From the NCBI GenBank assembly GCA_026168455.1, contig CM047425.1, positions 26,901,058 to 26,965,057 on the forward strand: a stretch of 64,000 bases of DNA. The letters run 5' to 3'. A model generated the notes under the pieces. The model saw only the letters and a program-made list of their open reading frames with translations, did no database searches and was not told where the DNA came from. Below are positions 20,168 to 30,549 of the stretch, one piece after another (within the stretch, counting starts at the first letter, position 1; every line of letters begins with the position of its first letter). The DNA is from Theocolax elegans (lineage: Eukaryota > Arthropoda > Insecta > Hymenoptera > Cerocephalidae). Position numbers and translations under genes: made by a program.

Positions 20168-20210
20168 CTGAAGAGGGTAGCATTGTCTACCGAAACGTTA
20201 CGAAACGTTA
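20168..20210 (+). ncRNA. Hammerhead-ribozyme-like motif at the Penelope-like 3' end
   Basis: CTGAAGA (20168-20174) is followed by a stem GGTAG/CTACC closed by a short loop, then GAAACGTTA. The order C-U-G-A-N-G-A, helix II, G-A-A-A is that of the hammerhead core; Penelope-like elements are known to carry minimal hammerheads. A CGAAACGTTA decamer is doubled at 20191-20210. The strands of helices I and III are not clear to me, so self-cleavage is inference. Confidence 0.4.
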
Positions 20211-20697
20211 CGAAAAAAGAAAAATGTATTAAAATTTCTTTTTTACCTTCACCTCTGACTTGGGAAGATCGATAAATTCTATTCAACTGATAATGATCAT
20301 TCTATTTCTCTTAGTAAGAATTAAAGAAACTGCCCTTCTAATTTTTAAAATTTGAAATATCGCACATATTTTTAATAAGTCTTTGTCAAATTGGCTCCCA
20401 CCTAATATTACTTTATAATAAAAAATTACGTACATTTATTAGTATTATCGACATCGTCTGTTTCATACGGTTTGGTCTTATTTCTACAGTATTGAAATTC
20501 CTTTTTTGTATATTATAACAATAAATTTCTATATATCGTAAGTTTATACTGTAAGGTAATAAATTTCATGTCTTGAGCTTTTTAAAACAACATGAACGAT
20601 ATTAAAAATATAATTTTTCTCGCCCAGGAAAAGTTTTTAAAGCAAGACCGACAACATTTCTATATTAATTTAAAAACATGAACGATGTTTTAAAACT
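20211..20697. other. AT-rich spacer with one copy of an 80-bp dispersed repeat
   Basis: No gene. 20290-20372 (aatgatcattctattt ... atatcgcacatat) is about 85 percent similar to 23109-23191; a cgataaattc(t/a)att motif lies on opposite sides of the two copies. Otherwise nothing recognised. Confidence 0.6.
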
Positions 20698-20699
20698 TA

Positions 20700-21877
20700 C
20701 ACTCTAAACCCTAATCTGTAAAAATCGACGTTATAATGTTTAAATTCGTGATTTTACAGTTTATGAAAAGGTTAAAATCATAAAATTACACTTTACAGTA
20801 GGTAAAATACATAATTTACACTTTAAGCTATGGAAATTGTGATATTTATAGATTTGAAATGTGTAAAATATGAAATTTACAGCAGTGAAAAGTGCGAAGA
20901 TTCGGCGACTAAATACAAAACTGTAAATTCAAGATTTTACATTTACCAAAAGAGTAAAATGGTAGAATTACACATCTGAAAAATGCAAATTGTAAAAATT
21001 AAATGTTTCATAAGCGTAAGATGTAATAGAAGGAAAAAAATAGAATTTAACTCTTTTATAGAGGTTAAAAGAACTCTTACGATTTGGAAAGTGTAAATAT
21101 AGAAAATAACGATTTGAAAAACTGTAAAATCTCGTGCATTGATTTAAATATATAAATATTAGACTTTCAACTTCTGGAAAGAAGAAAATAATAAAAGTTT
21201 ATTTATATATAGAATATAAGTAGAGGGTTTTAATTAGAAGAATTATAACCTAAATTAATATTTAGGTTATTGCGAAAACGATTCTTATTCACCACAAATA
21301 CATACAATATTTCAATTATGCTGTTAAAATTAACTCTTATTATATATATAAACAAATTTTTATTTTTGAGAAACTATTACCACGGTTTTTTAAACGATTC
21401 ATATACATACAGTTAATAATATATAAATAAACTTTTATTATTTTCTTGTTTTCAAGAAGTTGAAAATCTAATATTTATAGATTTAAATCAATGCACGAGA
21501 TTTTACAGTTTTCCAAATAGTTATTCTCTATATTTACACTTTCCAAATCGTAAGATGTATACTTTTAACCTTTATAACAGAGTTAAATTCTATTTTTTTC
21601 CTTCTATTACATCTTACGCTTTTGAAACATTTAATTTTTACAATTTGCACTTTTCAGATGTATAATTCTACCATTTTACTCTTTTGGTAAATGTAAAATC
21701 ATGAATTTACAATTCAATTTCAAATCTGTAAATATCACAATTTCCATTGCTTAAAGTGTAAATTATGTATTTTACCTACTGTAAAGTGTAATTTTATGAT
21801 TTTAAACTTTTCATAACCTGTAAAATCACGAATTTAAACATTCTAACGTCGATTTTTACAGATTAGGGTTTAGAGTG
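20700..21877. mobile_element. 1.18-kb foldback element with about 0.5-kb inverted arms
   Basis: The ends are perfect complements (CACTCTAAACCCTAATCTG at 20700 and its reverse complement ending at 21877), and the similarity continues inward for roughly 450-510 bases on each side with few mismatches and one larger gap; the loop spans about 21220-21425. TA dinucleotides flank both ends (20698-20699, 21878-21879), as for Tc1/mariner-type target duplications. No transposase is encoded. The arms are rich in tgtaaa/tttaca steps. This is a large MITE or foldback element. Confidence 0.85.
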
Positions 21878-21976
21878 TAGCTGTTTTAATTTCTCAACCA
21901 CTCGTTTATAAAAAAATTGTACGATACGATGAATCAGTTAAGATGACAAGGTGGGTATATTTTCTTAAACGTAAAA

Positions 21977-21985
21977 TATATAAAG
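21977..21985 (+). promoter_or_regulatory. TATA box before the polymerase gene
   Basis: TATATAAAG at 21977. A start site about 30 bases on would fall near 22008, downstream of the ATG at 21992, which favours the in-frame ATG at 22079 as the true start. The box lies only 100 bases from the foldback element end. Confidence 0.45.
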
Positions 21986-22078
21986 TTCATTATGCAGCAG
22001 TTGTCGAGTGTCTATTTCAAAGTATATAATGCATATTATATTTTACGAAGCTATTCAATCAGTTCTTCTGCAAAAGTC

Positions 22079-22388
22079 ATGGAAAGCATAACAAAGCTTC
22101 ACGCAATTAGCGCGTTTTTTTGTGTTCTTCGTATAGTGATCAATTACGAACCTATAATTCGTACTATAGCGCAAAATATGAAAAGAAGCGATTTGTATTC
22201 TTTACCAACGAATGTGATTTTAAACAAGTTGAAATCCATTTTGTTACATTGCCGATTAACTACCATAAACAAATTATATACATTAAGTCTTTTTCAGAAC
22301 AAATATATTTTAGAAATTGTGATAAATGTTATCAAACGTTTGTATCCTCAAGGACATCTTGAAGCAAATGAGATTTTACAGAAATATA
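22079..22388 (+). CDS. First exon upstream of the polymerase: helical domain of unknown function
   Basis: Open from 21992 (also ATG 22079) to a splice-donor-like A|GTAAGT at 22389. The encoded segment is leucine/isoleucine-rich and helical (RLYPQGHLEANEILQKY at its end) with no motif I recognise. The exon ends with one base of a codon; the next exon candidate at 22476 supplies two, so the splice keeps frame. It may be an N-terminal extension of the DNA polymerase gene or an unrelated gene fragment. Confidence 0.45.
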
Positions 22389-22475
22389 GTAAGTACCCAT
22401 CGAGATTCTTCGTCATTATTACGCTGAATGTATATGTATCAGAGTAATGTAACGACAAATTAATTATATTTACAG

Positions 22476-23450
22476 TGTTACTTCAAATGGAGGAGGATTT
22501 AGAAGGTGATAGTTTAATATCAAAATGTGATTTAGAAAATGGTAATTTAAAAGTGTTTCATATTTATTAAATATATTTAAAAGTGTTAGTAAATCACTTT
22601 ATTTGTAATTATTTACAGTGAAAGATAGTAAACCATCGACAAGTAGAACATCGGAAGATGATAATTTAATATCGGAATGAGCTAAAATAGTAATTTAAAA
22701 TCATTTTATATTTATTTAATATATTTATGTTAGGAAATTTTTTTATAATTTATTATAGTACGAGATATTAAACCGCCATCAAGTAGAGTATGTACGGAGA
22801 TTATTGAACTATCATCAGATAGTGACAGCAGCGAAAATGAAACAGAAGTCTGTAAAAATGAGACCAAACCATGTGAAACAGACGATGTCGAGAATACTAA
22901 TGAAGGTACGTAATTTTTATTATATAGTAATATTGAGTGGAGTGTGATTTGTCGAAGACTCATTAAAAATATGTGTGATGTTTCGAATTTTAAAAATTAG
23001 AATACACAATAATATACAAAATAACTGAAGATTTTATAACGAATAAATCTGTAAAGATTTGAAAGCTTAATAAATAAAAAAAAAACTCAAGATTTTATTA
23101 CTTCCGAAATAATGATCATTCTATTTTTCTTAGTAAGAATTAAGGAAACTGTACTTTTAATTTTTAAAATTCAAAATATCGCACATATCTTGAATGAGGC
23201 ATCGATAAATTCAATCCAAACACAGTAATAATTATACCGTAAAAATTTTAAGTAATTTATTGAGAGGTGTTAGTAAGTAATTTTTTATAATTCATTACAG
23301 TACGAGATATTATACCATCATTAAGTAAAGTATGTATGGACAATATTGATCTGTCATCATCGGATAGTGATAGCACCGAAAGTGAAAAGGAAGGTTGCGG
23401 AAGTGAAACAGAATCATGCCTAACCGATGATGATGATATTAAAAACAAAC
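22476..23450 (+). CDS. Array of small phase-1 exons encoding acidic SIM-like peptides
   Basis: Four exon-like units with AG/GT borders: 22476-22541, 22619 to about 22700, 22759-22905 and 23301-23450. Units 3 and 4 are clear duplicates including intron edges: both begin (g)TA CGA GAT ATT and encode a cysteine, then IIELSSDSDSSE or NIDLSSSDSDSTE, resembling SUMO-interacting motifs with an acidic/serine tail, then cysteine and acidic residues. Unit 2 has the same start but a TGA and a lost donor. All are symmetric phase 1 and in phase with the polymerase exon at 23871, so any could be skipped without loss of frame. Splicing is inferred, not shown. Confidence 0.55.
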
Positions 23451-23870
23451 GTACGTAATTCTCAAATTGTAAAATGTATTTGTAAACAATTTTTAGAATA
23501 AAAAGGTATTCAATCTACTTAAAATTTCATATACTGATTCTTTAGAACCAAAGCCTTTAAATTTAAAATATGATTTTTCTGTAACATGAAATTAATTTTT
23601 CAATTTTCGATATTATTCAGAAGTTTCTATGTCAGTAAAGAAAAATTTGTAAGATAAAAATGTATCAATAGCTTGTAAATTTATAACTAAAAAAAGAACA
23701 AAATTTTATATTTGTATTATATATTGTGACACAATTATTTTGACGTTGCTACGAACCAGTGAATTACTAGTCGTCTTTTTTAATAGCTATGAAATTCTTT
23801 GTAAAATTTAGATTGAAAAACGTTAAGTGCATACTGTTATCTTTAAAGAAATAATTAAAAAAAATTTCAG

Positions 23871-26800
23871 AAGGTGAAATACAGAACGGACAAGGTGGTG
23901 GTACCAATAATCCACGATTTTTAATCCAAAGTGAAACGTCACGTTTTTATCAACGTTTTGGATTAGAAGGTGTTGAGATTCAAGGACGTACTGCCACCAA
24001 TTTTATCGGTATCACGATGGACTCGAATAGTCTCAACCATGGGCCTCTTTGGTTATCTTATAGACCTATTCACGCTTCAGAATTTGGTATGGACAACCTA
24101 TTGACTTTTAAATGCAATATTGTGAATGACGTGACAGGTGCTGGTCGCGTAGCATTAAACAAAGTATCGGTAAGGAAAAGATCAATTTTAGCCGTTAAGA
24201 ATGATGACAATCTGTGTTTACTGCGTTCGCTCGTTACAAGTTACGCATACCATGTTAGAGGTCAAATTCGTTGAGGGGAATTGCATGAACGTTGGAACAG
24301 TAACGTCGAAGTAATAACAGTGTACAAAAAAAGCAGCTGTTGATCTAGTACGACAGGCCAACGTAAATATTCCGTCGTCAGGATGTGGACTCGACGAAAT
24401 TCACAATTTTCAAAAGTGTTTTGCTCCGCTCGGTGTAGCTGTAGTGATATACTCTTTTAGACATTTTGGTCTTGGATACTCACCAATTTATGATGGAACG
24501 AAATTTGTAATAGATATAAATAAACAGATTAATTATACTTTAAGGATTATGTATTATGAAACATCGAGGCATTATCAACCTATTTTGAATTTACTAGCAG
24601 CAAGCGGGTTCAGAGGTTATTGCATTCCTTGCAACAAAACGTACAAAAATGATGAAGACCATATAAATGTTATAGATGAATGAAAATTCCGGCTTGCGAA
24701 GTAATTAGTGTTACAAAAAAATTTTTGACGTGTTTAAGAGATTTTTTTGGAGATCATTGTTTCGAAAATCATTTAAGAAAAAATTCCTTTAATAAATCGT
24801 CAAGTGTTTGTGAAATGATTAGAAGATGCGAAAAATGTTTACATACTGTACGTTCTAAAAATCGTAATAAGAAACACGAATGTTAAGTCACTTTTTGTAA
24901 AGTATGTAAAGAGTATTTAGCATCAAATCATTTTTGTTACATAAAAACGATTAAAAACGATCAATTAACGCACCCAAAAATTGTATTTCTTTTAGGATTT
25001 TGAAACACAGCAAACATTGCACGTCGTAAATTTAGGTGTAGTTCAACAAGCATGTACTTTATGTCTCCAAGATACCGAAATTACAAATATGTGCAGCTAT
25101 TGCGGTATAAGGGAATACGTATTTACCAGAGATCCTGTAAAAGAATTTGTAGAGTTCGTGGTTACCAGACGAAACACATTCTCAAAAATTGTTTACATCG
25201 TTCACAATTCTCGAGATTTCGACGCTCAATTCATTTTTAAGTATCTTGTAGAGAACTATTGTGACAGGGTTACACCTACCGTCATCCTGAACGGATTCAA
25301 AATTATTTCGATGACCATTATGAACGTTAAATTCATTGATAGTTTAAATTTATTTCATATGCCCTTAAGCAGTCTACCTAAAGCGTTTGGATTATCAGGA
25401 ATCGAAAAAGGAACATTTCCACATTTTTTTAATACAGCAGAAAATGAAAACTATGTAGGTCTTCTTCCACCTACATCAGCATATGGTGTCGATACTATGG
25501 GTGACAAAGAAAGAGTAATTTTTTTGGTATAGTGTACCACGCAAACACAAGTTGGATACGTTTTTAGTTTTAAAGAAGAAATGTTAAAATACTGTAAGCA
25601 AGATGTAAACATTCTGAGATTGGCATATCTGACCTTTCGAGAGATGTTTATAGTCTACAGTGTCGATCCTTTGATTGACTGTACGACCATAGCATCAACT
25701 TGTTTGCGTGTATATCAAAAAAATTTTTTGAAAGATAATCAAATAGGTGTCGTACCAAGTGGTGGTTATCAAAGAAAAGACAATCAATCTGTAAAGCCAT
25801 ACAACGGTTGTATTGGATAGAACAAAAAGTTTTAAAACGTAGTCATACATGCAGGACAATCACGCGAGAAAAGGCTTTTGGAAGGTATTTTGGTTGATGG
25901 ATATTGCGAACCTAATCAGAATGAGAATTAAAACACACAATTATGAATTAATCGAAATTTGGGAGTATACTTTCCAAGAACAGATTTCGAGCAACGATGA
26001 AATGAAAAATTTTTTAAAAGGTATTTCATCAACAATTTTACGAAAACCTCTTGATCCCCGTGACGCATTCTTCGGTGGACGTACAGATAATAACGTAAAA
26101 ATATATGATTTCAAGCCGATGGAAAAAATTAAATACGTAGATGTTTGTTCGCTTTATCCTTACATATGTAAAAGAGGAAAATACCCATTGGGCCATCCAA
26201 TGATATATGTGGGTGAAGAAGAATGTTACAAATTTATGAACAGTAAAACTGACATTTCCAAAGTTGACGGCCTTATAATATGTGATATATTACCACCTCG
26301 GAACCTATACCACCCTGTCTTACCAGAAAGAATGCACGATAATTAATTTTTCCGTTGTGTCGAATGTGTTGCGAACAGTTGGTACAATATTATTGCTACA
26401 CGTTGATACAAAAGATAGGGTCTTAAGTGGTACATGGGTATCCGAAGAAGTCAAGAAAGCTATAGAAATGGGGTACGTGATAATCCACGTCTATGAAATG
26501 TGGGAATACTGAATATATAAATGAATTTTTTAAACGGAAAACGGAAGCATGAGGATATCCTCCAGAATGTTTAACAGACGATGACAAAAATAGTTACCTA
26601 AAAGATCTTGAATCGTGTGAGGGTATACGTATAGATAAAAACAAAATAAAATTTAATTTGGCTTTAAGGTATCTGGCCAAATTATGTTTAAATTCCCTTT
26701 GGGGTAAGTTAGCACAACGAGAAAATATGTCGAAAACAGAAGTTATTAAAGATCCTAAAGAATTAGTCAATTTATTAGTTGATCCGGAAATAAGTGTAAA

Positions 26801-27247
26801 CAGTATCGTTCCCGTTAATAATGAAATGGTTTATACATCCTGGTGCTATAATAATGATAATTTTGATTCTGTCACGGCAACCAACGTTGTCGTAGCGGCA
26901 TTTACAACAGCTCAAGTCAGATTAAAATTATTTGGATATTTACAGGAGATGGGACCTTCCGTATTATATTATGACACGGACTCTGTTTTTTACGTTAGTA
27001 AACCCGGTGCAAATGATTTACCAACTGGCTCGATGCTCGGAGATCTAACGGTTGAAATGTCAGAATACGGTACAGGTACGTACATTACATCGTTTATATC
27101 GGGAGGCGCAAAATTTTACGCGTACAAATATAAGACAACCGCCGGAGATGAAAATTTTACATGCAAGGTAAAAGGTATTAGACTGAATTACAATGCAAGC
27201 AGTCAGGGATGGATTCTTAATGAAACGTTATGTTTGTTACGTTATTA
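23871..27247 (+). pseudogene. polB: Maverick protein-primed family B DNA polymerase, multiply broken
   Basis: Begins at an AG acceptor (23869-23870) and is open to a TGA at 24272. Landmarks in order: NPRFLIQSETSRF; SILAVKNDDNLCLLRSLV; SRHYQPILNLLAA followed by Cys-rich segments; Exo I DFET (24996-25007); Exo II HNSRDFDAQF (about 25200); Exo III YCKQDVNIL (about 25590); motif A DVCSLYPYI (about 26140); motif B KLCLNSLWGKL (about 26680); motif C YYDTDSV (26967-26987). These are spread over at least six frames separated by stops (24272, 24681, 24884, 24993, 25530, 26344) and frameshifts. The C-terminus is lost at about 27230, where AT-rich sequence before the hAT element begins. Confidence 0.85.
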
Positions 27248-27567
27248 AAAAAATAACAAAATGGTTTCGTTTTTTTCGTTACGTTGAAAGATAAAATAAC
27301 GAATCATTTTGGTATTATTATTACGTTATTAAAAAAATAACGAAATAATTTCGATACATTTGTTATGTTAAAATATAAATAACGAAATAGTTTCGTTATT
27401 TATACCGTTAGTTAAAAAATGAAGTTGCAAATATTTCATTTTTCGTTAATTTTGAACAAAATTAGTTAAATTATATTAAAAGATATAAAAAAATTGCATT
27501 TTGGACAAATAATAAAATGTAATACGATACATCATAAAATGATTGTTCATTTATTTAAGGCGACAAA
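27248..27567. other. AT-rich iterations between polymerase remnant and hAT gene
   Basis: Irregular repeats of ttacgttattaaaaaaataac and aacgaaat(a)atttcg, some self-complementary. The left end of the hAT element should lie here but I could not identify its inverted terminal repeat. Confidence 0.4.
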
Positions 27568-28432
27568 ATGAAAAAAGCATCAATCGGAAGGCGCCAAAGC
27601 AATCCAGTGCACACGTTTTTTACGTATGATAAAAAGGAGGATACGTCAAGATGCATCGATCAAAACTGCCCTTTAAAAACCGTTGCTGTAAGATGTATAT
27701 AATTTTATCGTTTATTTATTTTGAGGTATAAGTAATTTTTGTAATCTTTAAATACGTTCTGAGCTCAAATCCGGGCTGAGGCTATTTTTTTATCAAAAGT
27801 TTTGATGAAATTTCCTATCGGAATGTCGGAGAGACATGCATATGGAGATTATTGTATTGGGCTTCGGAATAGATAGACTAAAATAAAATTTGAAATTTTT
27901 GTAACAGTTGCATAATTTATTAATTTTCCAAAAAATATTGTTATTGTTTAGGGTAAACATGCTGGAAATTTATCAAAGCACTTACAAATGCACCATGGCC
28001 AAACTTTATATTTAGAATTCTTGAAAAATAAAAATAAAATTGAAGAAGTCGACGAGGAAGAATCGCCGGATATTAAACGTCCACGACTACAAGTAAATAT
28101 TACTGGTAATGAAATAAGCAGAGCCTGCGTTAAAATTGTTACCGTCCATGGCCGGCCATTCTCCTATTCAGAGTGACCAGTTGGCGATTTTTTTTTCCTT
28201 TTCTCTCTTACGTAAATTGATGTTTATTAAGCAAGAGCAACAAGGAGAATAAATCGCCATCTGGCAACCCTGCTCCTATTTGGATGACGAAGGTTTTAGA
28301 GAACTTCTTGATCCTCTCCTCGATGCTCTTCCTCTAACAGAGGCAAAAATTATAACAAGAAAGACGATTCATGAGGATATTCGATTAGAAGCCGAGAAAG
28401 TTAGGCAACAAATCAAGGATAAATTGCAAACG
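27568..28432 (+). pseudogene. hAT transposase N-terminal exons (BED zinc finger)
   Basis: Exon 1 (27568-27687) starts MKKASIGRRQSNPVHTFFTYDKK-type sequence and contains CIDQNC; a GT...AG intron (27688-27951, phase 0) follows; exon 2 begins GKHAGNLSKHLQMHH. Together the C-C and H-H pairs form a BED-type zinc finger that binds element DNA. Exon 2 continues through KRPRLQV to PFSY, is interrupted by a 104-bp MITE (28169-28272), and resumes with GFRELLDPLLDALP to a donor at 28433. The reading frame is the same on both sides of the MITE if the MITE and one target copy are ignored. The catalytic middle part is absent further on, so the gene is dead. Confidence 0.8.
28169..28272. mobile_element. 104-bp MITE of hAT type with 8-bp target duplication
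   Basis: Inserted in hAT exon 2. The ends CAGAGTGACCAGTTGGCGATTT and, on the other strand, CAGGGTTGCCAGATGGCGATTT are imperfect inverted repeats, and CTCCTATT flanks both sides (28161-28168 and 28273-28280). An 8-bp duplication and CAG termini are those of hAT elements, so a hAT-type MITE landed inside a hAT transposase gene. Confidence 0.92.
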
Positions 28433-29042
28433 GTAATTAAAAAATTAAATTTTTACTTAAATTTATCAACTAATTATTTTAACTAATTAATATTGTTTTC
28501 ATTGTTTTCTTTTTTAAGTTAGTATTTTCTATTTAAAAATTTGTATTTATTTTAAAACTGCTTAAAACTACAAAAAGAGAATAATTAGATGAAAATTGGT
28601 TCATCGGTTAAAAATGTACCTTACGCCAAAGCTCATTTTTGCAGTATAGGGACTGTGGGAGACGTATTATATAGTCAAAATTCATTTTACCACTTTTAAG
28701 TGTATTACTGCTTTAAAATATGCCGGAGGTCGTGACGATCAGGATTTTTTCAAAAAACCATAATTTTATTTAGAAAGAAATATTAAAAGTAACAATTTTT
28801 TGAGTGTGACATATCCTTAATGAAAATTAAAAATGAAGAGAATATTCAATAAAAAATGTACGAAGCAACTTTGGTTAGCTAAATGCAAAAAAATGGTTTA
28901 ATTTATTTAATTTGAAATATTTTAAGAAAGAAAGAAGGAAAATAAATAAAGAAAGAAGGATGCCCACAAACGCCTTCCTTATGGACACAATATTATTTAA
29001 ATATTATAATATTAAAATATATATATATATATTTATATATAT
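28433..29042. other. AT-rich interval where the hAT catalytic exons should be
   Basis: No open frame with hAT similarity is found between the donor at 28433 and the LTR at 29043. Stretches of oligo-A/T and a TA microsatellite (about 29018-29042) only. The DDE part of the transposase appears deleted. Confidence 0.6.
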
Positions 29043-30500
29043 TGTGACAATGTGCTTTGCACATGTCAAAAGCGAGCTATCGAACCCACAACGAACACCT
29101 ACCTACCCATATATAATTCCCTACACCTACCTACCCGCACAGTAAATAAGCCCTGCTATATGCAATACCCTCACATACTAAATACCCTTTCCCAAGCACG
29201 GCACACAAACACTGAGTTGGTCCTGGCGATGAGGACCTTGGGCGAGCTCAGATTATCAGGTGGGCTCCTCCGAGTCTGACACTGCAAGCAGGATACTCAA
29301 AGGGAGGTGATCACCAGGAAGCCTCCAGGACTCTCCGAAGCCTCACAGTACAGCAGTCAAGGCGATGAGGTAGTATCCAGGCAGGAAGCAGGCGAACCTC
29401 TAACGCTAACAAAATACAGCTGTAAATAAGTTACTAAATGAGAGCAAATACGCATTAAGAGAGTAAGGAGCAAGGAAGAGGATTAACAGCCACAGGCAGA
29501 AGAAAAAGACAAGGAAATACATGTATATAATTATTACAGCTGTACAAGGAACACCATAGGATAAATTGAGGTTAGGTTGCTGTACACAAACAACGTGTAC
29601 AGCCGATCTCCCGGATAATCACGCATACAAATACATATATGTGCGTAAACCTCACTACCAAGTACCTACCTAGAGCTGTAGACGGAGCGGCTGTCCATCA
29701 GCGAGGTCAACGTCGTCGAGGAGAGAGGGGTGACTCGGCCTCGAGCAGCAAGCGGCGGCGGGTGAGCTTCGTACCTGAAACTCATGCCGTACCAATTAGA
29801 TGAATACAGATAATAAGGAACGAATTGTTAGTTACCTGGGAAGAGGTTGTACCGCATCTCCGAGACGGCAGCAGCACCAGGTCATCATCACCATACAGCT
29901 GAGTTATACCGATATAGCCTGAACACAGCGGCACTAGACTCACTCGCGAGACGCAAGATCGCGGTGCCGCGCACGAGTACGTACTGCGCAGGCGCGCGGT
30001 ACGAACACGGAGCTCTCGAGCACGCCGAGAGCCAGAGCTCTACGGACGGTCGACTCAACTACACCGGACGAGAGATAGCGAGTGTGATTGTGGGTGTGAA
30101 AGAGAGCGAGAGAAATAGTTAGAGGGAGAGTAGCAGCATTCTCCCGAGCAAGTGTCCCGGACTTAATAAAAAAGGTTGGTGACCATTTATCTCTCTGCTG
30201 ACGGTACCGCCGAGTACCATATAAAGTGCGTGCGAGCATCCTGGTAATTCCCGTCATTCCCCTTCCTTCCCTACAGCATCTATTGATTAACCCGGAACCC
30301 GGCGACGGAGCGGCTGGCGGTTGGACAGCAGTAGCATATTACGGCTACTATCACCCGCGTATTATCGGTATTCGCCGCGTAGTAACGCGGCTGGCGCCCA
30401 CCCAAATAATTATCATTTTTAATGAATAAATACATGTTTTATTTTTAATTAATTGCTGATCCTTATTGACCTGCACCCTGATCCCTAATGCAGCGTCACA
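29043..30500 (+). mobile_element. 1.46-kb solo LTR inserted in the hAT element
   Basis: Bounded by TGTGAC (29043) and GTCACA (30495-30500), with atat on both sides as possible target duplication in a TA tract. Internal signals give plus orientation: a TATAAA in accatataaagtgcg (about 30219) and AATAAA at about 30425, 75 bases from the right end, as for promoter and poly(A) signal of an LTR. No internal domain is adjacent. Short open frames such as 29847-30122 and 29940-30257 show no domain and are not counted. Confidence 0.7.
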
Positions 30501-30501
30501 A

Positions 30502-30541
<40 letters not shown>

Positions 30542-30549
30542 TTTTATAG

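Noticed and set aside
29847..30257. Overlapping plus and minus frames (91 and 105 codons), repeated at 32626-33036
   Set aside because: They lie in the solo LTR between its promoter-like and 5' parts and have no domain; doubled by the tandem duplication.
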